Source of the DNA: Sciurus carolinensis
Lineage: Eukaryota; Chordata; Mammalia; Rodentia; Sciuridae
DNA: 64,000 nt
Assembly: GCF_902686445.1 (NCBI RefSeq)
Contig: NC_062232.1
Span: forward strand, 93,296,932-93,360,931
Direction of reading: 5' to 3'
Of the stretch, positions 30,481 to 41,984 are shown one piece after another. The notes under the pieces are model-generated. The model worked only from the letters and a program-made list of their open reading frames with translations. It ran no database searches and had not been told where the DNA came from. The number at the start of each line of letters is the position of its first letter. The first letter of the stretch is position 1. Both the position numbers and the translations under genes were made by a program.

Positions 30481-31475
30481 TCTGGATTTCTGTTTTTCAA
30501 TTCTGTGAAAACAAATGACCATTTTGATTAACATAATGAAAAGTAGGGTACTTTATACTAGTCATTAATGCCTTTTCTCAGATTAGTTTTTATGATAGTA
30601 GCTTTAACCAGAAGGATCCTTAGGGAGTGAAGTATTTGACAAGTAAACTTTGAGGAAAAGAAGGGAAATTATAGAGTTTGGGTAATGGTTTCAGTTGCTA
30701 CAATTGAATTAGCCTACAATTTCATTCCCTTTTTTGTCATTCTAGGGCCAAGTCCTCCTCATGTAGACAGTTAGACAGGCTTGTGCCAATCACCAAAAAG
30801 GGAATGGGTTGGTAGTTAGGCATTGGCATGACAATGCTTTTTACCCGGGAGGGCAAAGAATTTCTCCTTAGAGAAAGGGTAGTATACTCAGGCTCAGATT
30901 CTTGTGAGTCTTAACCTAGAGAATTATGTAATTCTATACCGTAGGCTGTAAAGAAGGGGCATTTGAAGAGCAGTGGACTTTTTTTTCAAGGTCTTTCAGT
31001 AACATGGAGATAAGTGATTCATAGTCTACCTGTGCCTATAGTGATCATAATTTCTGAAGGGTAAAGAAGCACAGGGAATGATCAATGAGGTACCCTTTCT
31101 AAGCTGTGAGACTATTGTTAAAGATTTGGTTCTGGAGAGAATAAAACCCATAATAGAACAACAGTACTCTACATCAGTTAAGGTTTGTAGGAAAGAGATA
31201 AGAAGAGCACAGTGAGAAACAAGTTGATGTTCTCTGATGGGATTAAGAAGAACAAGAAGGGCTTTCAGAGACAAAAGAACAAAGTTAAAGAATTGATCAA
31301 TCACATATAACAGTGTGAGATTAACAATGACTGAAAAATGACTGAAATTCTTAGCTAAATTCTGTAATCAATCTTGAAAGGAGTAAGTTAAGAAAATAAA
31401 TCACTGACAGTATGAACATGTTGAAGATTTTTTATGTGTAGTGAGAGCATTTAGCATCTACTCTTAGTAAATTTC
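30481..31475. other. Unassigned sequence, no gene seen
   Basis: About 1 kb without a recognisable repeat or exon. A 92-codon minus-strand frame (31026-31304) has no family signature. Confidence 0.45.
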
Positions 31476-31479
31476 AAGA

Positions 31480-31600
31480 ATACAACATAGTATTATTGAC
31501 TATACTCATCATTTTATATGTCAGATCTCTGGAGCTTATGAATCTTGCATAACCGAAACTTTGTACCTTTTAACCAACATCTTCCTTTGGATTTTTAATT
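31480..31600 (-). repeat. L1MA/MB-type 3' UTR, antisense
   Basis: ACATAGTATTATTGACTATAC, GTCAGATCTCTGGAGCTTAT and GAAACTTTGTACCTTTTAACC, then AACATCTTCCTTTGG, are antisense to the L1MA/MB 3' UTR. Confidence 0.75.
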
Positions 31601-31604
31601 ATTC

Positions 31605-32425
31605 AACAATTTAAAAATCATGGTGCTACAGAAACTATCTTAAAATGATTCATTTATATCATGAGTTAAAAAGTTATCTTGGTAGGTTGGTCTTGAATAA
31701 AAAATTATGTCTAACATTTTTTCGGCATGGAAATAGACTGTGAGTTGTAAATTTCAAATGAAGGGGTCATTGTTGGTTGGAATTAACCTGGGAGGTAACT
31801 GGATCTGGGTGGATGGACAAGGAAGAGGGGAACAGCAATAGGAATGATCAGAGACACAAATTGCAAAAGGTACAATTTACCGAGTAGAAAGTTTTGATTG
31901 GAATATGAATTTCATATTGGCCAGTAGGTTGAGCTGTGAATGTGAAGGCTCTTGAATGTCAGCCTGAACATATTGACTTTAATTCTAAAGGACTTTTGCA
32001 TAAAGGAATGATACAATCAATTTATATTATGTTTGGTTATTTAATAGTATAGTATGGCCATTTTACACATCATGTAGTCTTTGAATAGACTTCATTTTAA
32101 GTTGAAACAACTAAGCAGGATTAAGGTATTTAGGGATATTTACCAGACTTTTGTCTTCCAGTATCTGTGTAGCCAATTAGAGCCTGAAATTAATTTTCAC
32201 AGTTGAGGGCATTAGAGTGGCACTCTCCTTGACCTAAGTGTACCACCTTAGCATTTCTATACCCAGGTGAAATCACATGACAAAAGAATATTTTGTTTAA
32301 CAAAGCAATTTTTGGCTTCTATGGACAATAGCCATCTGTTTATAAAAAACAGCCAATAAATTGAAAAAGATGGACATTTCCCCCTTATTACATGTGGAAA
32401 GAACTTTCAGGAAGGAGAATAATAA
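31605..32425. other. Unassigned sequence, no gene seen
   Basis: No repeat family, exon or RNA gene recognised. Confidence 0.45.
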
Positions 32426-32429
32426 TGCT

Positions 32430-32645
32430 AGTAAAATCACACCAGTCTGGGATTAGAATTCTACTCTGTCACTTCCTATCTGGGTCACTATGAGTAAGTT
32501 TCTTTATCTCTTTTGTCCTTAATTTCTTTGTCTATAGAATGGAGAGATGCATTCATACCTCATGGAATTTAGGATTATTGAACATCATGCATGCAAAGCT
32601 TTCAACAGCCTGGCACATCATAAGCATTCTGTAAGTGCCATCATG
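32430..32645 (+). repeat. MIR SINE, near full length
   Basis: GGATTAGAATTCTACTCTG, TCACTTCCTATCTGGGTCAC, TTTCTTTGTCTATAGAATGG and CAGCCTGGCACATCATAAGC follow the MIR from head to 3' end in sense. Confidence 0.85.
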
Positions 32646-32694
32646 TGTTGAAAGTGGTGTTAACAGTTTTGACTACATACTGCATGGAAGGTAG

Positions 32695-32945
32695 TAGAGT
32701 GGGATGATTAACATAAGAGCATGACCTCTGGAGCTAAGCTTCCTTGACATGAACACTACTTTTGCTTTGTGACCTGCAGCAAGTAACCTAACCTTTCTGT
32801 GCCTGAATCTTCTTTGCAAAAAGGAGATAATAATAGTAACTGTATCATAAAATTGTTGTGAAGTTAAATAAGCACATGCATTTAGAGAGTGCTAGAACAT
32901 TACCTGGTACAAGGCAAATCTCAGTAAGTCTTGGTTACTATTATG
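32695..32945 (+). repeat. MIR SINE, near full length
   Basis: AAGAGCATGACCTCTGGAGC, GTGACCTGCAGCAAGTAACC, TAACCTTTCTGTGCCTGAATC, AGATAATAATAGTAACTG and ATTACCTGGTACAAGGCAAA cover the whole MIR. It meets the next MIR tail to tail. Confidence 0.92.
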
Positions 32946-33155
32946 TGGTAGACACTATGCAGAAGGTTTTATATGCTTTATCTCATTTCATCTTCAAAGG
33001 CCCTGGGGTAGGCATTAGTATTATCTCCATTTCATAGAAAAGAAAACTGAGGATCAGATATGTTAAATACCAGTTAGTTACATGCTTAAGGTCACAACAT
33101 TAGCAAATAACTCAATTCCAGCTTCATGAAACTCTAAAGGCCTTAAAACTTTTAG
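32946..33155 (-). repeat. MIR SINE, antisense
   Basis: ATATGCTTTATCTCATTTCATC, TATTATCTCCATTTCATAG and GAAAACTGAGGATCAGATATG are antisense MIR. Its 3' end touches the 3' end of the sense MIR at 32695-32945. Confidence 0.85.
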
Positions 33156-33159
33156 CCAT

Positions 33160-33870
33160 TTCTCTATGGTAAAAACTGCTTGTCACAGCAGGAGCAATTC
33201 CAATATACTACACCATGGGTGAATAGGAAAGAAGGATAGTTGGTCTGAAGGGGAAGGTAAATTTAATGTGAGATACACTGAGTTTGAGAGACTGGAGGGA
33301 AACTTCAGGGGAGAATATCTTGTTATTTCCTGTGGAAAGTTGTGTTCCCCTTAGAAGTAAGCAGTCTGTTCCAAGACCATTCTGTAAACATGTTAGGGAA
33401 TTTGCAGTGCTTAATTAGAAAACTTGGGCAGTATTTTAAAATAGCAATAACAGGCTTCTACTTTAAAGGGGAGAAAAGCTAATGAAGAGAAGTGGTAAAA
33501 AGAACAAACCCTTTGAGTAAGAAAGGTCAATCAAACCAAACAAATACAAAATTAAGAATTATCAGACAGGAAGCAAGGTTAGGAACATTAAAGAACAGAG
33601 GTAGGTGGCATTGGAAAAGTCTCATAGGTCACATCTATGGCTACAAGGTAGGAATGAAACAATGTGGCACCCACCAGTAGGAAAGAAATTATGATTTTAA
33701 GCACTTGACATTACTTGCTTAGGGTCTCCCCTTCCACATTGTCTTGACCTACAGATTCGTTCCTGTTTTTCTGCTGTCTTTTAGCACTTGCAATCAGAAA
33801 TTCTATTTTTATTCATTTCTTTAGCTCTAGAAAAAGTATCCATAATCAAATAAGAATATCCTTAATGTTG
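33160..33870. other. Unassigned sequence, no gene seen
   Basis: A 62-codon frame (33492-33680), rich in Lys and Asn, has no recognisable family and no clear codon signal. No repeat is recognised. Confidence 0.4.
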
Positions 33871-33874
33871 GGAT

Positions 33875-34135
33875 AATAATCATAACTAAAACTAATAGAG
33901 TAAGTATCATGAGCCAGACCCTGTTCTTAGTGCTTTACATTTAACTAATTTAATCCTAACAGCCCCTTGTGAGAAGGATCCTAGTATTATTCCCACTTAT
34001 AGACAAGTAAGCCAAGACAGAGAGATTAAGGAATTTATCATGGTCATACATACATCTGAGAAGTGGCATAGCCAGGATTCAAACCCATGCTGTTTGGCAT
34101 TGGCATCTGAAAGTTAATCACTGCTTCATTAGGCC
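33875..34135 (-). repeat. MIR SINE, antisense, near full length
   Basis: GTTCTTAGTGCTTTACATTT, CTAATTTAATCCTAACAGCC, TGGTCATACATACATCTGAG and GGCATAGCCAGGATTCAAACC follow the full antisense MIR. Confidence 0.9.
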
Positions 34136-34157
34136 ATTACTGCCACTAACATTTTAA

Positions 34158-34288
34158 AATTTTTTCTTTAGTTGTAGATGGACACAATACCTTTATTTTA
34201 TCTTTTCCTTTTATGTTTGCTGAGGATGGAATCCAGTGCCTCAGATATGCAAGGCAAGCACTCTACCACTGAGCTACAGTTCCAGCCT
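34158..34288 (-). mobile_element. ID SINE, long-tail sciurid form
   Basis: The minus strand has GGCTGGAACTGTAGCTCAGTG and GGATTCCATCCTCAGCAAAC, with a tail region giving GTGTCCATCTACAACTAAAG. The TSD TGCCACTAACATTTTAA/TGCCACTAACTTTT lies at 34141-34157 and 34289-34302. Confidence 0.95.
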
Positions 34289-34584
34289 TGCCACTAACTT
34301 TTCAATTTGTTCTAGTTTTTTTCTGCTTTTTCCCAGTGTGATAGGTAGCTCAGAACTGGGTAGAGAAAATCTTGCCATCACTAAATTCACATGTGGGAAC
34401 CAGCCATAGAACTGAATAAAGTTCTGGGCCTCCCTCCAAGAGAGGAAGTGTTATAGTTAAAAGTGAGAGTGTGCCAGTTAGACCAGCGTTGGACCAGCCT
34501 TCCAGTTAACTGTGCTCCTTTCCCAGGAATTGTTATGATAGACTCTATTAACAGCTTCTTCTTCTCTGAGAGATAATTCTACAT

Positions 34585-34780
34585 AGTGTTTCAGAGCACT
34601 AGCTATGGAGACAAGCAAACTGGGGTTCAAATGCAAGCTCTAAAATTTGTCAACCACAATGACACTGGGGAAATGAGAAAACTTATAGCTATTTCACAGG
34701 ATTGTTGGAGAGAAAAATGAAATAAATCTGTGTTACAAGAAAAACTAGCACAGAGTAAGCACATTCATTTGGCTGTTGTT
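34585..34780 (+). repeat. MIR SINE
   Basis: GGAGACAAGCAAACTGGGG, TTCAAATGCAAGCTCTAAAA, CACAGGATTGTTGGAGAG and AAACTAGCACAGAGTAAGCAC follow MIR in sense, with a gap in the core. Confidence 0.75.
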
Positions 34781-34784
34781 CCTC

Positions 34785-36525
34785 CTAGGGAGAATTTGGG
34801 AGCCTCATAGTTGGTTTCTGAGCCTGACTCACTAGCCATGATTTCCTTTTCCTGTCATCTTTCAAAAAGTCTCTAAGGTCTCCATTCATTTGTGTCCTTG
34901 AAGTTTATTTCCCCTACATTTGGCTTTCAATTTAAAGAAAGAGGGCATTTATTTAGACCAGTCAACCTTTGGACAGCCTCCACAACATTCTTTACTAAAA
35001 TGTATCAGTAAGTTCAGTCCTTTTGCTGAAGGACACAAGTGAAAGGAAACATGAACAAAAGATTGATGTTGAAAAGGCACCAAGATGGCAGTACCTATTT
35101 TCTTAATGAAGCCTTTCCCCAAGTGTGGTCTGTGGAACATTAGTCTCATGAGATGCTCCTGTGTGGAGGTGGAGGTGACATTGTCAAAATGTTTGGGGAA
35201 TAAAGAGTACTGTATATCCTTCTTAAAGAGTCATATTCTCCACTAGTCTATTAAAAGTGCTAAATATATTTTGTCCTTTAGTAAGGAAATCTGTTTGTCT
35301 TACTCAACACTTAAAAAATTAATTTGACCTTCCCTAGAACCTCTTTTCTACTCCTAGAATGGCAAATTACCTGGATGCAATGGTCATTCCAAGAATGCTA
35401 CTAAGCAGGCTATTCTAAAGGTCATAGATCTGAAAGATTCACACACCAAATTAGAATGATTTAGCCATGTAGTTTATTGAATTCATTTAAAATATTCAGT
35501 GAAAAGCAAAGTAAAATAGATGGGTATATTAACATACTGAAGATAAGGGTCTGGCAATGTAGATTATCAGTTTGTTGAGATAAACTGGTGAATTGTTCTT
35601 ACATAATAGTAAACAATAAACACTGTTAGGTCTGATTCTAGGCTTTTTACATACACCTAACAATCCTAGTTGTGCATATTTTGTGGTGGGGCAATGAATA
35701 AAATACTTCACAAAACAGACACCTGGTTTTGTCTAGGTTGACAGTTTAGGCACCTACGTTTCCCATTACAATTATCCCTATAGATTTTATTATAAAGGAA
35801 ATAAGTAATTAGACTTTAGAGGTCAAAATGCTAGTGAATTGAACACATGAGTTCAATTCACTCCAAGAGTTCCCCTCATTCCTTGTGTGCAGTTTAAGAT
35901 TCTTGTGTATTTCAGATGACAGCAAGAATGCTGTGCCAAAAATCAGGGGATTGAGTAAATCTATGCATACTGAATTCAGAAACCTCCTGTCTTCTTTCCG
36001 TATTCAATTATCAAAATGCTGGCAGTTATCTTGAAGATAGGAGATTAGGGAAGTATTCTCTGGGAAATTCGACCGTTTTAAAGACAAAGACCCAGAGATA
36101 CTGACATTTTAAAGCTCATCAAACCTACATTGCCTCCATACTACAATAAAAAAGAATTTTTAGAGGCATAGAGTTCACAATGATAAAAGAAATGGAGGTA
36201 AGTCAACAATAATACCTTGGAAGATGGAAGGCAGATAGATCAAGGTTAACTGAATTAATGAACCTTAGAAAGATGAATTCTAGACTGGCAACAAGGAAAA
36301 CTCAGTCACCCTGTTTTGCCCTGTGGAGTTACCAAAAAGATCACAATCAGACTCACCACGTACCTCTGGAACTAGGGATAAAGTAGAAGCTATAATAAGG
36401 AGGATTGATTGAAAGCTGTTTAAGATGTAGATCCCCCAGATATGCTGCCTCACTCATCACTTCTAGGTGACAACTCTTCTCTACCTCATCAGAAAACTAG
36501 AGACTTGTTTTCTAGAGATGGTAAG
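34785..36525. other. Unassigned sequence, no gene seen
   Basis: About 1.7 kb without a recognised gene. CCCCAAGTGTGGTCTGTGG (35115-35133) recalls the start of an ancient MER-type DNA transposon fragment, but the remainder is too diverged. Frames at 34949-35149 and 35529-35711 on the minus strand lack signatures. Confidence 0.4.
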
Positions 36526-36529
36526 CAGG

Positions 36530-36953
36530 TGTTTCGGTCAGCTTTTTCACTTCAGTGACTGAAAGATCTGAGCAGAACAATCATAGAAAAGGAAAAATTT
36601 ATTTGAGTGCTTACGGTTTCATAAGTTTCAATCTATAGACAGTAGGTTCCACTTCTCTTGGCTTGAGGTGAGACAGAACACCATGGCAGAAGAGTGTGAC
36701 AGAGGGAAGCAGCTCACATGATGATCAGGAAGTAGAGAGAGCTCCGCTTGCTAGATACAAATATATATTCAAAGCCACACTCCTTAATGCTCCACCTCCT
36801 CCAGCCATGTCCCACCAACCTTCAATTACCACTCAATTAATCCCATCAGGTGATTGGGTTAAGGCGTTCAGAACCCAATAATTTCTCCTATAAACCTCCT
36901 TGCATTGTCTCACACATGAGCTTTTGGAGAACACCTCACATCCAAACCACAAC
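36530..36953 (-). repeat. Solo MaLR-type LTR, full length
   Basis: Antisense of the 44160 family: it starts TGTTTCGGTCAGCTTTTTC, has GGCTTGAGGTGAGACAGAAC, GGCAGAAGAGTGTGACAG, CATTGTCTCACACATGAGC and TTTTGGAGAACACCTCACATC, and ends CCAAACCACAACA. No internal region. It is noncoding. Confidence 0.9.
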
Positions 36954-37466
36954 AGCAGAAGTCTCTGGATGGTGGGAAAACATAACAGCTGACAGCTTGC
37001 ATATAATAAGGAACTTGTGATTAAATGAAATGAATTCTGAATGATGAAGTTCCAACCTTTTCTTTCCTCCAGGCTCTGTTCAGAAAAATTATCCAAAAGT
37101 TGGAAATAAGGCCAAAAGAGTGTAGCATATCCTTTTGATGTTATATAGGGCATTATTTTAACAAACCCACCCAAAGATGATTTAATTATCTGGGGAAACA
37201 TTTTTATTTGACTTTACTAACTTTATTAAGGGCTCACACTCTGTGAAGATTTATGTTAACTTGATGATTTTACCTGATTGGATATATGTTAATATATATT
37301 GCACTGGTTACTGAGCAAGTCATTTGCTGAAGGGTTATTTAAAATATAAAATTAAAAATGCAAATATCTGACTTGATATACATTAAAAAATGCCTTAAAT
37401 TCAAATCCTGGTTTTGTCACTTACTGGTTTTATTACTACAAGGAATATTGTTTTCTTTCTTCCTGT

Positions 37467-37515
37467 TTTCTTTCTCTCTTTCTCTGTCTCTGTCTCTCTC
37501 TCTCTCTCTCCTTCT
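37467..37515. repeat. (TC)n microsatellite
   Basis: Pyrimidine-only TC run adjoining a degraded minus-strand ID body. It reads through both strands as spurious Ser/Leu- and Arg/Glu-rich frames. Confidence 0.95.
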
Positions 37516-37519
37516 ATTT

Positions 37520-37592
37520 CTTTCAATTGAACCTAGGACCTTATGCATGCTAAGCACATGCTTTACCACTGGTCCCCCAGACCTGGGAATAT
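37520..37592 (-). repeat. Degenerate ID-like SINE
   Basis: TCAATTGAACCTAGGACC, TTATGCATGCTAAGCACATG and CTTTACCACTGGTCCCCC are the antisense of an ID body's B-box to A-box part. Confidence 0.7.
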
Positions 37593-37700
37593 TCTTTTTT
37601 GTTCTCCACAAACTCTCTCATCTCAAAATCTCAGGTGGTTGTAATCTTTAACAAACCACATCTCTTTTACTTATGCTAACTTTAGGGAGTCAGAAGGGAC

Positions 37701-38155
37701 TATGGTTAGAATGTGGTTTGAGTGTGTCACCCAAAGGGTTCATGTGCTGGAAGATAGGTTCTAGTTGTGGTAGTGCTGAGGTAGTGTAATCTTTAGGAGG
37801 TAGGGCCTAGGGGAAGACAGTTAAGTCATCTGGGATACCACCCTCAGAAGGGATTAATGTAGTTCTTGCAGGACCCTGGCTAATTTGTGAAAGAGTGGAT
37901 TGTTGTAAGTAGAGCAAGCCTGCCCTCTAAATCCCTCTGACTTTCTGTTTCTCCATGTGATTTCTTCCTTTTGCACACATTCCTGCCATATCATCTGTTG
38001 TGTTGTAATGTATCCAGAAAATACTCACTAGAGCCAAGCCAATGCTGTCACTATGCTCTTGAACATACATAATTGTGTGCTAAATAAACCTCTTTTCTTT
38101 ATAAGGCACACAGCCTCAGGTATTTTATAGTATCAACAGAAAATAGGCCAGGACA
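37701..38155 (+). repeat. Solo MaLR-type LTR (MT/MST-like)
   Basis: Starts near TATGGTTAGAATGTGGTTTG. It then has TCACCCAAAGGGTTCATG, AATCTTTAGGAGGTAGGGCC, CTAAATAAACCTCTTTTC and GGTATTTTATAGTATCAAC, ending GGCCAGGACA. This is a second LTR subfamily, distinct from the 44160 type. Confidence 0.85.
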
Positions 38156-38159
38156 GCAG

Positions 38160-39095
38160 GAAATGTTCTCTAAACTATGAAAAGTACAAGCATTATTCTG
38201 TGGCTGTAAATGGTTGTATGTGGCCTGAAAAAAGTCTTTGCTTTGGTCAGGTTGTAATCATTCTATAATGGGAAGGTGTCCCTCATCCTTTTTCCTTTAG
38301 GGCATGACTCACAAGCATCTGGAATCCAGGCCACTGTGACTCCTCTGCTCACACTGTTTAATTCCTGACAACTCATTGGGCCTCTGACACAATAGAGGCA
38401 TATTGTTCCAGGCATCATCAATTTAGCATGTTTCAGTTGCCCACTCTGATCATAGAGTCACTCCAGAGCTGTAATTCTTAACTGTTGAAAATTAATCTGG
38501 CACTTTGTGCGCTCTAGATGGAGACAAATGGACCCTGAAAAATTTAAAGGACATTTTCTCAAAGCATCCAACAGAGTTGAAGTCTCCTGATTTTTCATTA
38601 CTCCTACAATCTAAGCCAAAATGGGTAAATAACTAATATTTATGTTTCCATTCCCCTCAAAAACAGTGGCTCAGTATACATGTCAGGTGATCAGAATGAA
38701 TTTGCTTATCAAAGTTGAAAATCCATTTTGGAGAGCTTATGTCTGTGTCTGCCTCTGGCTGGTTTCCTGACACTGAAGAATGAAGGGTGGTTCAGCTTTC
38801 CCTAAGCTGTTCAAATGTGCTGTAGTTAAAAAGAAGGCAGAACAAGCCCTAAATGAAGGTTGAGAATGATCTCTTTCTTGACTCTTTAGCCCCACAACAA
38901 ATGCATTGTCAGAGTCTGTTGATCCTCCTTAGGTGAAGAATGGGAGGAAGAACATTTTTAGCAAAAAGAGAAGTCATGTGAAATGAAATAAAATGTTTAC
39001 TTGGATCAATTAGACCACAGACTACTCAAATAATCCAATTAAAGAAATGACATCCAGGATTAAACATCATCCCCCAGAATGAACTTGCTGGACTT
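38160..39095. other. Unassigned sequence, no gene seen
   Basis: No recognisable repeat or exon. The block at 38330-38560 looks more complex than its surroundings and is a weak candidate for a conserved noncoding element. Confidence 0.4.
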
Positions 39096-39099
39096 CCTG

Positions 39100-39375
39100 T
39101 TCCTCAGCCTAAATTATGTTAATCTCATTTCATGTTCCTACAGTTCCTTGTTAATTCCTTTACTTCTACAGTTCCTTGTTACTTCCTTCATAGCAGTTAT
39201 CACAAATGGTGGACACATATTTGTTCATTTGATATTTAATTTCTCTCACTTGGTTGTAAGTTTAGGTAAATGCAGAGGCCAAGACTTACTTTTATTTCTA
39301 TCTGTAGCACCTACAACAATACCTGGCTTATGGAAAGTACCCAGAGTTCAATAAATGAATACATGAATGAGTGAA
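39100..39375 (+). repeat. L2 LINE 3' end
   Basis: CTTCATAGCAGTTATCACAA, TTGTAAGTTTAGGTAAATGC, CTATCTGTAGCACCTACAAC and TTCAATAAATGAATACATGAATG follow the L2 3' end. A 16-base unit CTACAGTTCCTTGTTA is repeated at about 29-base spacing (39138-39182). Confidence 0.8.
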
Positions 39376-39664
39376 TATAAATATAAGAGAATGGTGATGA
39401 TCTTCTACAAGTGACATAGAGCACAGAAAAAGAATGAGATTCAACATGAGAAAAAATGTTTACCAAAATATTCTTACATCCTGGAATAAGTCCAAAAGTT
39501 AATAGCATTTCATTTCTTATATTCAGCATAGAAGAGAGCTTTAGGTAATGGATATAAAATAAAATCCCCCCCATATGGACTAAATGGTGTTTAAGTTCTT
39601 CTCTAGAATCATAGGTCTCTGCAATTAAAGGTTATAAAACTGTTAATCTTAGAAGCAGTCATTA

Positions 39665-39795
39665 ACTTTTTGATTCAACAGATAGATACTGTATGCCTAC
39701 TCTGGGCTAGGCATTGTGGGCTCAACATGGACTCACAGTCCATACTTTTAAGGGTCCTGCATTCTAGTGGGAGCATTCATTTGAGAGATAGGTGT
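39665..39795 (-). repeat. L2 LINE 3' end, antisense
   Basis: TTGATTCAACAGATAGATAC, TGCCTACTCTGGGCTAGGC and CCTGCATTCTAGTGGGAGC are the antisense of the L2 3' end. Confidence 0.75.
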
Positions 39796-39799
39796 GGTA

Positions 39800-40270
39800 T
39801 GAGTGGATATAATCTCTTGCTTCTAGATCTAGGCTCCAAGTATGACATCTTAAGGACTAACAGCAAATTGACCTGTGTTAGAGTCCTGTGAGAAGCAGAC
39901 CAAGTGGGGGTTAAATGTTCAAAGACTTTCTTAGAGGAAACACCCATGAAAGAAAATGGGGAAGGAGCCAGTAAAGACAGCCAGAGCATGATTTAAGTCT
40001 GACTCTGAGGAAATTAAAGTTTAGTGGAAGTGTTCTAGATCTGAGCTCTCTAGAGAAAGTTTGGCAAGGCCTTTGTGAGTCAGTCATCATAGGACTCCTG
40101 TATTTTCCAGAGATTAGACTTATCTAAATATCTTTGCCACACTTGGTCAAAAGTAGCCTGTATGGAGTGCAACTTTGGTTGAAGCAAATGTCATGATGGA
40201 TTTTAGGGCATAGCAGCTGTGGCTATTGGCCAGTTATACTCATTGTTGTTAAGGAGAATCTGTAAACTCT
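39800..40270. other. Unassigned sequence, no gene seen
   Basis: No recognised repeat or exon. Frames at 39670-39891 on the plus strand and 39777-39989 on the minus strand have no family signature. Confidence 0.4.
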
Positions 40271-40343
40271 TCTTCTCCTCCTCTTCTTTTGCCTCCTCCT
40301 CCTTCTCTCCTTTCTCCTTTCCCTTCTCCTTCTCTTTTCTTTT
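40268..40343. repeat. Pyrimidine-rich (CCT/CTT)n tract
   Basis: Almost pure C/T with CCTCCT and TTCTCC units. It adjoins the ID-like fragment on its right. Confidence 0.9.
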
Positions 40344-40402
40344 TCTGCTGTGCTGGGGCAGAACCCAGAGCCTCACCCCTGCTCAACCACATCCCCAGAC
40401 CT
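40344..40402 (-). repeat. Degenerate ID-like SINE
   Basis: GCTGTGCTGGGGCAGAACCC and CAACCACATCCCCAGACC recall the antisense of an ID body. The A-box side is poorly preserved. Confidence 0.5.
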
Positions 40403-40884
40403 TTAAGTCTTATTCTTGTGGCTACCACAGCCCTCCATGGAATTATGAGGACTTATGCAGACCACAGATGTTTACTGGGAGAAAGTACAGTGAATAGTTT
40501 CCTTAGGAGAGAATATTAGAAATCTACTGTTATAGAAATCCACCAAAAGAAATAGTGCAGCATAAGAGATTGATTCCAATTTGCTAGTTGGAGAAGTACT
40601 TGAAGTTTAACTCTCCTGATTTATGTGTTCATATAATTTATGTAGCTAGATGTGTACAATATCAGTATACCGTGTTTGTTTTTTATCAGTACTCTGCAAG
40701 GACGGTGCTATACACTTTAGTGAGGACACTGACATAGTTATGGCTGATTTATAGTAATTTCCCCTCAAGCGTGCCCATATTCAGTCTTCTAAACTCCATT
40801 AGTCAATTAGGCAGCTATTGCTAAGTCCACAGCAACAGTTGTAAAGGAATGGAATGTGGGCTTTAAAAATTTTACTTCTTTCAT

Positions 40885-41090
40885 GCTGTACCAATCAGAG
40901 TATGCTAGATTGGGCTGTGATAAGAAAAACTTGAAAAATTACATTTGCTTGCATCAGCAGAAATTCATTTTTCTTTCACCACTCGCAGGTTAGCTGAGGC
41001 TCTTCCCTGTGAGACCCTTATTCTGGGATCCAGGCTAATGGAATAACTACAATCTGTGATATTACAGGTTATTGTAGTAGAGGAAAAATA
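40885..41090. repeat. Ancient interspersed repeat (MER/MLT-like)
   Basis: AGAGTATGCTAGATTGGGCTG, then AGGCTCTTCCCTGTGAGACC and TTCTGGGATCCAGGCTAATGG, recalls a common ancient mammalian repeat I cannot name with certainty. Confidence 0.5.
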
Positions 41091-41279
41091 ACATGTGGCT
41101 TAGTTTGCAGTAACTTTTGAATATTCTGCCAGGAGTGACATGTGTCTCATTATTTTTATTCAAACAAGTCAAATGCACAAGTCCTGACTTCAGTGAGTTG
41201 GAAAGTAATATCCTTCCACAGGGAAAAGATCCACATGGTCATGAACACTATTATAGAAAATTAATTTCCAGTATTGACA

Positions 41280-41355
41280 GTCTGTATCTTTCATATGTTA
41301 AGAGATATCTGGCACATGGTAAATGTGCAATAAAGATTTGTCAAATGAGTAAATA
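41280..41355 (+). repeat. L2 LINE 3' terminus
   Basis: GATATCTGGCACATGGTAAAT followed by GTGCAATAAAGATTTGTCAAATGAG is the L2 3' end. Confidence 0.65.
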
Positions 41356-41734
41356 GAATTTAAACTGAAACTGCAAAAGCCTTTAAATCCCAAGCTTCAC
41401 CTCTTTAAAATTGGGATCATCCAGCCTGGTTAAATACAGAAGGAGAGGTATAAGAAGTTTACAGACTGAATGGAGGAAATAATCCTGTTGTCTAAAAACT
41501 GTGAGTTTAGTAATAAGGGAGGTAATGCTCCTGTACCTAAAGGTGACAGTTTCTAGGCTTAAATAAAAAATGTTTTTCAATTCAATGAATGTTTTTAAAA
41601 GCCAACTTTGTGGCCAACAACTAAGAAATACAGTGGAGAGAGGAGGGCATCTAGAAGTACTACAAGAAATACAGTCTGTCCTTGGCAAGACAAAACATAT
41701 GTAATAAAAACAAATAGAATAAGCACTTATTATG

Positions 41735-41975
41735 GTAAAACATTAAGTTGGAACCAGATTAATTGGGTTAGCATTTTGGATTTTGTTTATAGGACCTTGG
41801 ACATGTGTAATAACCTTTCTGGGTATCATTTCACTCATCTATAAAATGAAGATAACAATAAGACTTTGTGTGACATAGTGACATAGTTTTTGTGTATATT
41901 AAATAGGATAATGTATGCCACAGGCCTAATATATAGCACATACGAAATGATAGCAAATATTAATTGAATATTTAT
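41735..41975 (+). repeat. MIR SINE
   Basis: AGGACCTTGGACATGTGTAA, ATTTCACTCATCTATAAAATG and ATATATAGCACATACGAAATG follow MIR in sense. It meets the next MIR tail to tail. Confidence 0.8.
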
Positions 41976-41984
41976 CATATGATT

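Noticed and set aside
32430..33155. Regularly spaced repeats as a CRISPR-like array
   Set aside because: The units are diverged MIR SINEs in both orientations, and the genome is mammalian.
37358..37651. A Ser/Leu-rich 97-codon frame and the facing Arg/Glu-rich frame
   Set aside because: Both are translations of a TC microsatellite and a degraded ID SINE.
38330..38560. A CpG island or gene promoter
   Set aside because: Only isolated CpGs are present and GC content is not raised enough. No CpG island was seen anywhere in the window.
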